Below are positions 6,882 to 15,583 of a stretch of DNA of 19,709 bases, piece by piece. Source of the DNA: DAOTVS01 sp034436375 (GTDB lineage Bacteria > Chloroflexota > Anaerolineae > SpSt-313); the NCBI GenBank assembly GCA_034436375.1, contig DAOTVS010000107.1, positions 1 through 19,709 of the forward strand, written 5' to 3'. The translations under genes were made by a program, and so were the position numbers. Numbering within the stretch: the first letter of the stretch is position 1; every line of letters starts with the position of its first letter. The notes under the pieces were generated by a model. That model saw only the letters and a program-made list of their open reading frames with translations. It was not told the origin of the DNA and made no database searches.

Positions 6882-8051
6882 TCAATCCTTCAGGCGCGGA
6901 TCCAGTGCGTCGCGCAGGCCATCACCAAGGAAATTGAACGCGAACATGGTCAGGCTGATGGCGATGCTGGGCAACAGGATCTGATAAGGAGACGAGCGGA
7001 TGGCGCCGATACCATCGTTGCTCAAGATGCCCCATGAAGGCATGGGCGGCCTGACCCCCAGTCCGATATAGCTCATAAAGGCTTCGGTGGCGATCGCTCC
7101 GGGGATACTCAGCGTTGCCGACACGATGATCGGGCCGATGCTATTGGGAAGCAGGTGGCTGAGAATGATCCTGATCGGCGAGACACCCGCCGTTTTGGCG
7201 GCCAGCACGAATTCCTGCTCCTTCAGCGATAGAACCTGCCCCCTGACCAGCCGTGACATGCCCAGCCACGCGGTCAGCGCCATGGCGATCAGGATGTTGT
7301 AGATGCCCTGCCCAAAGTAGACCATGAGCAGGATAATGTAGATGGTGCTGGGGATCGACATCAGTACTTCCACCACGCGCATGAGCACGATGTCGATGTT
7401 GCCGCCGTAGTAGCCTGCTACGCCGCCGTAGAGCACCCCGATCAGCAGGGTGCAGATCGTGACCACGAACGCCACCAGCAGCGAGATGCGCCCGCCGTAG
7501 AGCAAGCGAGTGAGCATATCGCGCCCGATCGAATCGGTGCCCAGCACATAGTTCTTGTTCCAGACGATCTTCTTCTGCGGGAGCGGCTGGTGGTTCTCAT
7601 CCTCGAACTTGATCCCCGCGGCAAAGTTCAGGTAGTAGGTTCTACCGTTGTACTTGTAGACAAAAACCTTGTCCTTCAGCTTGGCCGAAATCGGCGCCAG
7701 CTCTTCTGTGACCAAGCCGTCGGCATTGGCCAGGAAGACCTTGAGGTCCGGATGGATAAAAAAGTTGGTGCCATCCGCCGCGGTCTGGATCTCAATGCGC
7801 GGTGGCATGTTGCGCAGGGCCAGTTGTTGGGCATCGTAGGTCTTGCCGGTCAGTCCGGGCCCAAAAACCGAGGCCAACAAGATCAGGATGATGACCAAAA
7901 GCGACGTCACCGCCAGTTTGTTACGCCACAGCCGGCGGCGTACATCCTGCCAGTAGGTGGTAGTCACGCCGCTGGTGGTTTCCGCATCCTTTTCATCCGG
8001 AGCAAGCGGCGTCCAATCCTTGATGATATCGCCGCCGTGGGTCTCGCTCAT
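6882..8051 (-). CDS. Oligopeptide-type ABC transporter permease (OppC/DppC-like) with enlarged external loop
   Basis: A 389-residue inner-membrane permease with the ATPase-docking EAA segment AAKTAGVSPIRIILSHLLPN (about 284-303) and the family motif GTDSIGRDMLTRLLYGGRISL (171-191). The N-terminus is a cytoplasmic tail of about 45 residues followed by a transmembrane helix (about 46-64). Typical OppC proteins have about 300 residues. The excess here comes mostly from a hydrophilic segment of about 95 residues (70-165) between the first helix and the GTD motif, in the predicted extracytoplasmic loop. That segment might help dock the binding protein or shape the entry for bulky substrates. The ATG at 8051 has a GGAG site 8 bases upstream and lies 17 bp after permease B. 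Confidence 0.94.
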   Translation of the reverse strand: MSETHGGDIIKDWTPLAPDEKDAETTSGVTTTYWQDVRRRLWRNKLAVTSLLVIILILLASVFGPGLTGKTYDAQQLALRNMPPRIEIQTAADGTNFFIHPDLKVFLANADGLVTEELAPISAKLKDKVFVYKYNGRTYYLNFAAGIKFEDENHQPLPQKKIVWNKNYVLGTDSIGRDMLTRLLYGGRISLLVAFVVTICTLLIGVLYGGVAGYYGGNIDIVLMRVVEVLMSIPSTIYIILLMVYFGQGIYNILIAMALTAWLGMSRLVRGQVLSLKEQEFVLAAKTAGVSPIRIILSHLLPNSIGPIIVSATLSIPGAIATEAFMSYIGLGVRPPMPSWGILSNDGIGAIRSSPYQILLPSIAISLTMFAFNFLGDGLRDALDPRLKD

Positions 8052-8067
8052 GCGTTTCTCTCCACCT

Positions 8068-8991
8068 CTACTGATCGTACAGCTTGATACGCGGGTCGAT
8101 CAACACATAGAGGATGTCGATGATGAACACGGCTACCAGCACAACCGCGGATGAGACGATCGTCAGCGCCATCACGGCGGTATAGTCGCGGTTGGTGATG
8201 GAATACACAAAGTAGCGCCCCAGGCCGGGCACGGCATAGATCTTTTCGATGACAAAGGTTCCGGTCAGCAGCGCGGCGAAGGTGACGCCCAGCGAGGTGG
8301 TTACCGGGATGAGCGAATTGCGCAGCCCATGAGCGAAGATGATCCGCCCGCGCGACAAGCCCTTGGACTCTGCCGTGCGCATATAGTCCTGGTTGAGCGT
8401 GTCAAGCATGCTGGAGCGCGCCAGGCGGGCGATGCCGCAGATGGGACCGACCGCCAGGCATACCGACGGCAGGATATAGCCCTGCCACGTTTCCACGCCA
8501 AAGGTTGGCAGCCATTCGAGCTTGACTGAGAAGAAATACAACAGGAAGGTCGCCAGAACGAAGGAGGGGATCACCACCCCGATGGTCGAGATGACCATGG
8601 TGACACGGTCGGGGGTGCGATTGCGGTTGAGCGCTGCGATGATGCCCATGGGCACGCCGAAAACGAGGATCAGCAGGGTGCTGGCAATCCCCAGCTTGGC
8701 CGAGGCAGGCCAGCCGTCGGCGATCATCTGGTTGACCGTCTGGCCAAAGTAGATGTAGGACGGGCCAAAATCGAAGTGCAGGATGCCGTTAAGGTAGTCG
8801 AGATACTGCTGCATGAGCGGCTTATCCAGGTGATATTTGGCCTCCAGCGCGGCTTCCACCCTGGGCGGCAGCGCGCGGTCAAAGGAAAACGGTCCGCCCG
8901 GAATGGCGTGCATCAGGAAGAAGGTGGCGGTGATGATGATGAACATGGTGACCAGCATCATCACGAAACGCTTGGCGATGTAGGTCAGCAT
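8068..8991 (-). CDS. Oligopeptide-type ABC transporter permease (OppB/DppB-like)
   Basis: A 307-residue inner-membrane permease starting MLTYIAKRFVMMLVTMFIII. I chose the ATG at 8991, because AGGAGGGATAAG precedes it directly; the reading from 9060 adds 23 residues that overlap the fucosidase gene. The first transmembrane helix is at residues 8-28. It is followed by the family's extracytoplasmic segment with the FDFGPSY motif, several more helices, and the EAA loop YMRTAESKGLSRGRIIFAHGLRNSLIP. It pairs with permease C to form the channel. Its start is one base after the fucosidase stop and its ribosome site lies inside that gene, so importer expression is tightly tied to the fucosidase. Confidence 0.95.
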   Translation of the reverse strand: MLTYIAKRFVMMLVTMFIIITATFFLMHAIPGGPFSFDRALPPRVEAALEAKYHLDKPLMQQYLDYLNGILHFDFGPSYIYFGQTVNQMIADGWPASAKLGIASTLLILVFGVPMGIIAALNRNRTPDRVTMVISTIGVVIPSFVLATFLLYFFSVKLEWLPTFGVETWQGYILPSVCLAVGPICGIARLARSSMLDTLNQDYMRTAESKGLSRGRIIFAHGLRNSLIPVTTSLGVTFAALLTGTFVIEKIYAVPGLGRYFVYSITNRDYTAVMALTIVSSAVVLVAVFIIDILYVLIDPRIKLYDQ

Positions 8992-8992
8992 C

Positions 8993-11392
8993 TTATCCCT
9001 CCTCTCTGCGCTCCAGACGGAAGGTTTGGCCGGGGCGGCACCGGACGCAGATGCGGCCATCCGGGCCGGCGGCTATCTGGCCATCGTCGCTCATCAGCCA
9101 ATAGCCTGGCACGCCGGCCAGCGTTACTTCGCCGCCTGCGCGAGCGGTCAGGCAGGCGTGGGTGAGCTTGCCGCCCTGCCACCAGGCGTCGACCACCACA
9201 TTGCCGCGCGCCACCAGTCCGCAGAAACTGCCCGTCTGCCAACTGTCGGGCAGGGCCGGCAAAATGGTGATCTCGCCGTCGTGGCTTTGCAGCAGCATCT
9301 CGATTACCGCCTGGACGGTGCCCAGGTTACCATCGATCTGCATCGGCTTGGCGTCTTCCATGAGCTTGGGCACGCGGCGAATGTTGCAGCAGTTGAACAG
9401 ATTGGGCAGCCCGGAGTGGCGCGCCATGCTGGCAACAAGGTCGCGGGCAGCGTTGCCGTCACCCAGCCGCGCCATCAGCCCGGCGGCCCAGGCGCGGCCG
9501 AAGCCCGTATACGCCCCACCGTTGCGAATGCGCTTTTCGACGCTCTTGCGCACCGCCGCAAACAGCTCGGGCTGGCGGGCGGTGATCGCGTTATACGGGT
9601 AAGCGCCAATGACGTGCGACAGGTGGCGATGGCCTGGTTCCGCCTCCGGCACATCCACGCCCCATTCCAGGATGGCGCCATCCGGGCCGATGCGCGGTGG
9701 GGCGACCCTGGCTGCGGCCGCGCGAATCTCATCCTCGAAACCATCCGGGATTTCCACGTCGGCCCGGCCGGCGGCGCGCAGCACCGCCATCGCTTCCAGG
9801 CAATCGTGCATCAGCAGCGGGATCAGCTCGGCGTCCATGGCCGACATACGGCAGAAAGAAACGCGCTCGCCCTTTGCCGTCAGATAGCTGTTCTCCGGCG
9901 AGGTGGTCACGCCCATCACCAGATGGCCGTCGGCGTCGGGCTCCATGAAATCCAGCACGAAGAGCAACGCGTCGCGCAGAATGGGCCAGGCGCGTGCCAG
10001 AAAGTCGATATCCAGAGTGTAGCGGTAATGCTCCCACATATCCGCCGCAATCCAGACCCCGCCCACGAACCAATACGAGCAATGCGCCCCGGCATCCTGG
10101 ACGGCGGTATCAGCCCAAAGGTCGGTGTTGTTGTGCAGCACAAAACCGCGGCAGCCGTACATCTTGCGCGCAGTGACCGTCCCATTCTGGCGAACGCGTT
10201 CGGCCAACTGGTAGTAGGGCTCGAAACAGGCCGACAGGTTGGCCGAGTCGGCCGGCCAGTAGGCCATCTGGAGATTGATGTTGGTGGTGAACTTGCCATC
10301 CCAGATGGAGAGCAGATCGCGGCACCAGATGCCCTGCAGGTTGGCTGGAAGGGCGCAGTTGCGGCTGGAGGATAGCAGAATGTAGCGGCCAAAGGCGAAC
10401 AACAGCAGGGTCAGGTGATCGTTCAGCGCTTGCCAGCTCAATGAGGGGTCGAGCAGGCTGAGGTCATCCTTCTCGAAGGCGGCAAACACGCGGTTCATCG
10501 CCAGCGGCGTGCTTACCGCGTCGGCGCTTTCCAGCTCGATGGACACGCCCCCATACTGCGCACTCCACTCGCTCACATGATCGGCCAGTACGGCAGGGTA
10601 ACCTTTGGCCAGAGCGGCGCGGCAGCGCGCCACGCAGGTGTCCTCGATGTTGTCATCCTCAAAGTTGGTACCAGCGGCGATGTACAGGACCACTTCGCTG
10701 GCGTGCTCGAACACCAGCTTGTCGCCAATGGTGGTGGTCTGTCCATCGCTCTCGCCGAACAAGGCGGCGCGGAAGCGCAGCCCGGCCTCGCCACCGCAGC
10801 TGCCACGTATCACCAAGCCGTGCGGCTCGTAGCGCACTACGACATCCTCATGGGTAGCGTAGCTGAAATTGCCCACCCGCTCGCCGCGTTCGATGTTGGC
10901 GGAGAAATGCAGCACCGGCTGCGAGGCGCGTACCCGAACCGCGATCACCCCATCAGGGCTGCTGGCAAACGCGGAGAGTTCAAAGGACACACCATCGACA
11001 ACATAGGTTTCGGTGGCAACTGCGGTATCAAAATCCAGCACACGCCGGTAATCTGCGACCACGCCATCCTGGTTGAAGAAGCTCAGGTACAACAGGCCCA
11101 GGGTGGAGTAGTGGCGCTGCGTCTCGGGCACACCGGTAAGCGCCATGATGGCCAGCCGCTGCGCTTCGCGGATCTTGCCGGCGCGCATCAAGCTGCGGAT
11201 CTCGCCCATGTAGCGCAGCGCGTCCGGGTTGTTGCGGTCGCGTGGCCCACCATACCAGACGGTCTCCTCGTTGAGCAGGATCTGCTTCTCAGGCAGGCCG
11301 CCGGTTATCACCGCCCCCAGGCGACCGTTGCCAATCGGCAGGCCTTCATCATAGCGATCTGAAGGTTCATCGAAAACGAGCTGCATTTTCAT
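8993..11392 (-). CDS. GH95 family alpha-L-fucosidase, cytoplasmic
   Basis: A 799-residue glycoside hydrolase of family GH95, which removes alpha-1,2-linked L-fucose with inversion; some members act on alpha-L-galactosides. Family hallmarks are GLPIGNGRLGAVITGG (17-32), LLNEETVWYGGP (39-50), NLQGIW (351-356), TTNINLQMAYWP with the catalytic-site Asn371 and Asn373, SPENSY with the probable acid Glu500, HRHLSHVIGAYP (588-599), and QIDGNLG with Asp687, the likely base partner. No signal peptide is present, so it should act in the cytoplasm on imported oligosaccharides. The ATG at 11392 has a GGAG ribosome site 5 bases upstream; Met3 is an alternative. It sits directly before the importer genes. 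Confidence 0.95.
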   Translation of the reverse strand: MKMQLVFDEPSDRYDEGLPIGNGRLGAVITGGLPEKQILLNEETVWYGGPRDRNNPDALRYMGEIRSLMRAGKIREAQRLAIMALTGVPETQRHYSTLGLLYLSFFNQDGVVADYRRVLDFDTAVATETYVVDGVSFELSAFASSPDGVIAVRVRASQPVLHFSANIERGERVGNFSYATHEDVVVRYEPHGLVIRGSCGGEAGLRFRAALFGESDGQTTTIGDKLVFEHASEVVLYIAAGTNFEDDNIEDTCVARCRAALAKGYPAVLADHVSEWSAQYGGVSIELESADAVSTPLAMNRVFAAFEKDDLSLLDPSLSWQALNDHLTLLLFAFGRYILLSSSRNCALPANLQGIWCRDLLSIWDGKFTTNINLQMAYWPADSANLSACFEPYYQLAERVRQNGTVTARKMYGCRGFVLHNNTDLWADTAVQDAGAHCSYWFVGGVWIAADMWEHYRYTLDIDFLARAWPILRDALLFVLDFMEPDADGHLVMGVTTSPENSYLTAKGERVSFCRMSAMDAELIPLLMHDCLEAMAVLRAAGRADVEIPDGFEDEIRAAAARVAPPRIGPDGAILEWGVDVPEAEPGHRHLSHVIGAYPYNAITARQPELFAAVRKSVEKRIRNGGAYTGFGRAWAAGLMARLGDGNAARDLVASMARHSGLPNLFNCCNIRRVPKLMEDAKPMQIDGNLGTVQAVIEMLLQSHDGEITILPALPDSWQTGSFCGLVARGNVVVDAWWQGGKLTHACLTARAGGEVTLAGVPGYWLMSDDGQIAAGPDGRICVRCRPGQTFRLERREEG

Positions 11393-11425
11393 GTGATCTC
11401 CAGGATGCAGTCGTGGGCAGGCAGG

Positions 11426-12667
11426 CTAAGGTGCCATTACCTGCTCGATCTCCTCGATCGTCGCCGGGATGGCCGCCGATAGGTTCTCGCAGCCGTCCGC
11501 GGTAACAAGCACGTTGTCTTCGATGCGCAGGCCGAGCCCCCACTCGCGCACGTAGAGGCCTGCGTCTACCGTAAAAACCATGCCTTCGGCCATCGGCGCT
11601 TCGTAGCCACCCACGTCGTGGGTATCGAGCCCCACATGGTGGGTAACGCCATGCCAGACGTACTTGCCGATATCGGCCAGGTCATCCAAGACACCCAGCG
11701 CCTTCAGCCCTGCAAACGAGACCTGGCGGCAGACGCGGTTGGGCATGCTGAACGGCACGCCCGGGCGCACTTGCGCCATCACCGAGCGGTTGGCTTCGTA
11801 GGCTACTTTGTAGAGATCAGCCTGGCGCTGGCTGAACCGCCCGTTGGCTGGAAAAACGCGCGAGATATCGGTGCAGTATTCGTCATAGGCAGCGCCCACA
11901 TCGGCAAGTACCAGCTCGCCATCTGCCACCTGGCCCATCAGCGATGCATAGTGCAGGTAGAAAATGCGCTCGCCCGAGGCGATAATCGATGGAAAGGCGG
12001 TGCGACGCTGATGGTGAGCAGCCAGCTCGCGGCTGAACTCGGCTTCCAGCTCGTATTCCTTCACACCGGGCCGCACCAGCCGCATCAGCCGGTCGATACC
12101 TGCCGCAGTGATCACCATCGCCTGGCGGATGGCCTCGATCTCGGCAGGGGTCTTGATCTTGCGCAGCGCGCATACCAGCGGGTAGCTGTTGCGGATCTCG
12201 ACATGCGGGTGGCGGGCGCGCACCCGGGTGGCAAACTGGCGCTCCAGGTCGAAGGCGTGTTCGGGCAGCAGGGCATCGAAGCACAGCCACAGCTTCACCG
12301 CAGGGCGGGCTGCCAGCAAGCCGTCGAGTGCCCGCTCGAGCAGGTCGATATCCTCGATTTGCTGGATGCCGCTCAGTTCGGCCAGCTCGCTGGCGGTGAA
12401 GCGTCGTCCCGTCCAGACCTCGCGGTCGGGGTCGGGTTTGAGCGCGTACAGGGTCTCGCACAGGTCGCCGTTGCGGCGCTCCAGCAGCAGTGCAGTCCGT
12501 TCCTGCTTGACGCCAGTCAGGTAGAGGAAATTGCGGTTGGCAAAGAACGGGTAATTCTCATCGGCGGTTTTGCGCACGCTTTCGCCACTGAAGAACAGCA
12601 TCAGGTCGCCATCCTCCAGGTGCGCCGCCAGCTTTTGCCGGTTTTCCGAGTGAAACTGTTTATCCAT
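11426..12667 (-). CDS. M24 family metallopeptidase (Xaa-Pro aminopeptidase/dipeptidase type)
   Basis: A 413-residue peptidase with an N-terminal creatinase-like domain (about 1-165) and a C-terminal pita-bread domain. By comparison with aminopeptidase P, the metal ligands are Asp256 (LADVGA), Asp267 (CTDISR), His344 (HHVGLD), Asp368 (TVDAGLY) and Glu383 (RIEDNV); His350 is the second conserved histidine. At the fourth ligand most relatives have Glu (TVEPGLY), so Asp368 is unusual. I chose the second of two adjacent ATGs because AAGGA lies 7 bases before it; the first starts at 12670. No signal peptide is seen. It would trim peptides with proline in the second position in the cytoplasm, fitting an importer of the peptide class. 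Prolidase-like activity is equally possible. Confidence 0.92.
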   Translation of the reverse strand: MDKQFHSENRQKLAAHLEDGDLMLFFSGESVRKTADENYPFFANRNFLYLTGVKQERTALLLERRNGDLCETLYALKPDPDREVWTGRRFTASELAELSGIQQIEDIDLLERALDGLLAARPAVKLWLCFDALLPEHAFDLERQFATRVRARHPHVEIRNSYPLVCALRKIKTPAEIEAIRQAMVITAAGIDRLMRLVRPGVKEYELEAEFSRELAAHHQRRTAFPSIIASGERIFYLHYASLMGQVADGELVLADVGAAYDEYCTDISRVFPANGRFSQRQADLYKVAYEANRSVMAQVRPGVPFSMPNRVCRQVSFAGLKALGVLDDLADIGKYVWHGVTHHVGLDTHDVGGYEAPMAEGMVFTVDAGLYVREWGLGLRIEDNVLVTADGCENLSAAIPATIEEIEQVMAP

Positions 12668-12734
12668 CATCCCATCCTTCGCAAGTGCGGTGTCATCCGT
12701 GCCCTTTGCGATCTGGCGCGGAGTGCTGCCCGGC

Positions 12735-14144
12735 TCACGAGCACAACGCTGGTGGCAGGCCCAACATGTCAGAGGCCTCTCTGACGAAGGCAGGCAGTTC
12801 CTCTCCCGACTCGCGGATAGCATGGCACAGTTGCACATGCAGGCTTCTCTGCAGTTGACTCGCCTCGCATCTGCCGAACAGGTTGTCCATCTGCAGAGGA
12901 TCGGCTGCGTTGTCGAAGAGCACCCTGAAGTGGCCGCCATGGCTTTGGTTCGTGGCCTCTGAGCTGAGAGAGTATGTGTAGTGGTTAGTGCGGATGGCAC
13001 GGTAGGGATGATCTCCCCAGTTGTAGCGCGACTTGCCGAGCCACTGGATCAACACCTCGCTCCGGGGGTGACCACGCGAGCCACACACGCTTAGCGACTG
13101 ATCGATGCCTTGCACTTCAGGGAAGACCGGCACGCCACAGAAACCCGCACAGGTGGGGAAGATATCAATGCCGCTTACCAGGCCCTCGTACCTCTTCCCT
13201 GCTGGTACAGAACCCGGCAGACGTAGGATAAGCGGGATGTGGATCGACTCCTCATACGGGACGATTTTGTCGTACAATCCGTGGCTTCCGAGCATTTCGC
13301 CATGGTCCGCGAAGAACACGACCAGCGTGTTTTCCGCCAGCCCGTTATCGTCGAGCCAATTGAGGATGCGCCCCACATTGTGGTCGATATTCGCGACCAT
13401 GGCATAGTATCCTGCGGCTTTGGCGCGGGCATCGTCGACCACATCGTCAGGCACATTCTCGCGCGGCACCAGATCATGCGGCCTGAACATCGCCTGGAAG
13501 GCCGGAGGAGCGGGGTAGCCGCTCTTGCCATCGGCTCCCATTCCCGGGTGAGGAGACTCGAAACTCAACACATGGAACCAAGGCTGGCGTAGCTGGACCG
13601 CGGTTTCCGAGAGGTACTTCAGAGATAAATCAGTGAGGCTGTCGGTCTGGTATCCTTCGAGCCTGACAGGTTCCACCGACTCCCCTGTGCTGTAGTAGGT
13701 ATTGTAATAGTTGTTGGACAGATCGAAGGCGAACCAATCCTCGAAACCGCCGCGCAGGTACGGATGCACCCAGTAGTCATCGCCTGAGCACCAATGGGTT
13801 TGCCAGCTTGGCAATCCATTGGTGCTCGCCAGATGCCACTTTCCCACGTATGACGTCCGGTAGCCTGCCCGACGGAACGCGTGCGCGATGGTGCGCCGAT
13901 CGGGTGGCAGCAGGTCGCCGTGCACACGGACTCCATTGATATGGTTGTACTGACCGGTGAGCAGGCCAGCTCGAAATGGTGTGCATACGGGGTAATGGCT
14001 GAAGGCAAGCTCGCACACAGTGCCTTGCGCAGCCAAGCGGTCGAGATTCGGCGTCCGAGCATTCGGATCGCCATTGCAGCCAAGCGCTTGGTGGCGCAGA
14101 TGATCAGTCATGATCCACAACAGGTTCGGGCGCTGCTCCCTCAA
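12735..14144 (-). CDS. Sulfatase of the S1/formylglycine family, cytoplasmic
   Basis: A 469-residue sulfatase that hydrolyses sulfate esters. The formylglycine precursor motif is Cys54-Thr-Pro-Phe-Arg (CxPxR), followed by AGLLTGQ. Other active-site features are MTDH (Asp14), GKWHL (Lys102, His104), SFESPHPG (His199) and FFADHGEMLGSHGLYDK (Asp280, His281, Lys293). No signal peptide is present, so it probably acts on imported substrate. The start is TTG at 14144, supported by AGGAGG six bases upstream; the nearby ATG at 14161 is out of frame. It needs a formylglycine-generating enzyme or an anaerobic maturase, and neither is encoded here. Next to a GH95 fucosidase, sulfated fucose or sulfated host-type glycans are the likeliest substrates, but substrate class cannot be set by eye. 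Confidence 0.94.
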   Translation of the reverse strand: MREQRPNLLWIMTDHLRHQALGCNGDPNARTPNLDRLAAQGTVCELAFSHYPVCTPFRAGLLTGQYNHINGVRVHGDLLPPDRRTIAHAFRRAGYRTSYVGKWHLASTNGLPSWQTHWCSGDDYWVHPYLRGGFEDWFAFDLSNNYYNTYYSTGESVEPVRLEGYQTDSLTDLSLKYLSETAVQLRQPWFHVLSFESPHPGMGADGKSGYPAPPAFQAMFRPHDLVPRENVPDDVVDDARAKAAGYYAMVANIDHNVGRILNWLDDNGLAENTLVVFFADHGEMLGSHGLYDKIVPYEESIHIPLILRLPGSVPAGKRYEGLVSGIDIFPTCAGFCGVPVFPEVQGIDQSLSVCGSRGHPRSEVLIQWLGKSRYNWGDHPYRAIRTNHYTYSLSSEATNQSHGGHFRVLFDNAADPLQMDNLFGRCEASQLQRSLHVQLCHAIRESGEELPAFVREASDMLGLPPALCS

Positions 14145-14261
14145 ATGGAACCTCCTGCGTCATGAATGCCTCCACCCTCCCCGCATGGCGTCCGTGCTAA
14201 CAAGGCGGGGCTCGTCGAAGGCAGGGTGACAGCGAGCATGACGCGCTTCGGGACACAGGAC

Positions 14262-15287
14262 CTACATGCTGCCATTATGTTTGGAGCAGCATGAATCGCG
14301 GAGGACCAATTCACAGTCGAGCCTGACCTCGCGGGCAGTCAACTGACCCCCATCAATGAGGGTGCAGAGCATCTCTGCGGCCACCTGACCCATCTGCCGA
14401 GATGGCTGGCGGACAACTGAGAGCGACGGTTCGCAGACGCGTGCCCACGGATGGTCATCGAAGCCGATGAGAGCCAGGTCCTCAGGACAACGCAGCCCGT
14501 TCTCCTTGAGTGCCAGCAACGCGCCCAGCGTGAGCAGGTTGTTGTTAGTCACCAGCGCATCAGGTCTCTCCGACAGAGATAAGATTTGGGCAGTTGCTTG
14601 GCGCGCGGCCTCGACCTCCAATGCACACGTGACAATCCGCTCCTCCGGCAGAGCAACCTCGGCCTCCCGCATAGCTTTCTTGAACCCCTCGAGGCGTTCG
14701 CGCATTGTCGACAGGCGCAGGAAACCAGCAATGATCCCCAGGCGCCTCCTCCCAGTCTCGATCAGGTGGCGCGTGGCCTGGTAGGCTCCACCATAGTTGT
14801 CCACCCCCACATAGGGTCCGGGCATGCCCTGAAAGCTTCGATCCACGAAGACGATCGGGGTGCGTCTTGCCTCGACTCGCAGCAGCTCCTGCCACTTCTG
14901 GCTCGTGGCCGCAGCGATGATGCCCTCCACCTGTTGACTCAGTAAGAGATCTAGGTAGTGAGCCTCACGTCTCAACACCTCATCGGTGCTGCATACGATC
15001 AGGCCGTAGTTCCTTGGCTCGAGGATGTCCTCAACCCCCCGCAGCACCTCGCCAAAGAACTGGTTGGAGGCATCGGAGATGATCATGCCTACGATACCTG
15101 TGCGCTTCGTGGTCAGGCTGCGAGCAGCCCTGCTTGGGACATAACCAAGCTCAGCTATCGCGTCGAGCACTCGCTGCTTTGTCTCCGGAGAAACGAAACG
15201 GGTGTCATTGAGCACGTGCGACACGGTAGTTTTGGACACGAAGGCTCGCTTTGCGACGTCGGTGATCGTTGGTCTTTTGTCGTCCAC
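14262..15287 (-). CDS. LacI-family transcriptional regulator
   Basis: A 341-residue regulator. The N-terminal helix-turn-helix is ITDVAKRAFVSKTTVSHVLN (8-27). It is followed by the hinge region GYVPSRAARSL (48-58), whose leucine would insert into a central CpG of the operator, and a periplasmic-binding-like sensor domain (about 63-330) with GLIVCSTDE, GFDDHPWARVCEPSLSVVRQP and the C-terminal LDCELVLRDS. The start is GTG at 15287 with GGGGAG a few bases upstream; the frame is open further upstream but I found no better start. It is transcribed away from folC and toward the sulfatase-importer block. Palindromes with a central CG flank its promoter, so it probably represses itself and the downstream genes until a glycan-derived sugar binds. 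Confidence 0.95.
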   Translation of the reverse strand: MDDKRPTITDVAKRAFVSKTTVSHVLNDTRFVSPETKQRVLDAIAELGYVPSRAARSLTTKRTGIVGMIISDASNQFFGEVLRGVEDILEPRNYGLIVCSTDEVLRREAHYLDLLLSQQVEGIIAAATSQKWQELLRVEARRTPIVFVDRSFQGMPGPYVGVDNYGGAYQATRHLIETGRRRLGIIAGFLRLSTMRERLEGFKKAMREAEVALPEERIVTCALEVEAARQATAQILSLSERPDALVTNNNLLTLGALLALKENGLRCPEDLALIGFDDHPWARVCEPSLSVVRQPSRQMGQVAAEMLCTLIDGGQLTAREVRLDCELVLRDSCCSKHNGSM

Positions 15288-15485
15288 GTTCTCCCCGATG
15301 TCTCGAAGGTCCTGGAGCGCGAGGTCACCACAGGCATCCTCGAAGCCGGGTTGACCGCCAGGTTGGATAGTTGTTCTCGCCCGGCCTGCACCGACCGAGC
15401 GTACAGCAGCCCGCTTGAGTGGGCCCTGAAGAGTGCAATGCGAGAGTGAGACGGTGGACAGAGTCGCAGTCGGTGGGGCTCAGTG

Positions 15486-15533
15486 GGTTGCGCAACCGGT
15501 TAGGCAACCGGTCGCGCAACCGGTTGCCTACGC
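15486..15533. promoter_or_regulatory. Tandem 12-bp operator repeats (four units) covering the start of the regulator transcript
   Basis: Four consecutive 12-bp units occur without gaps: GGTTGCGCAACC (15486-15497), GGTTAGGCAACC (15498-15509), GGTCGCGCAACC (15510-15521) and GGTTGCCTACGC (15522-15533). The first is a perfect palindrome. The junctions also form palindromes of the type GCAACC|GGTTGC at the same 12-bp spacing. Both centres are CpG, as favoured by LacI-family proteins. The array lies immediately downstream of the minus-strand -10 box, where bound repressor would block initiation. Confidence 0.75.
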
Positions 15534-15534
15534 T

Positions 15535-15563
15535 ATCATATCACAGAATGTGCCTACGGTCAA
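15535..15563 (-). promoter_or_regulatory. Sigma70-like promoter for the lacI-type gene and possibly the downstream block
   Basis: On the minus strand, TTGACC (15563-15558) and TATGAT (15540-15535) are separated by exactly 17 bases. The expected start is near 15528, inside the fourth operator unit. This is one of the clearest promoters in the window. Confidence 0.75.
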
Positions 15564-15583
15564 TGGGTTTTGGTCTCTCAGCC

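Noticed and set aside
14145..14261. Possible terminator or promoter between the regulator and sulfatase genes
   Set aside because: A CCCCGC/GCGGGG pair with a loop of about 20 bases exists, but the stem is short and no T-run follows. No convincing -35/-10 pair was found.
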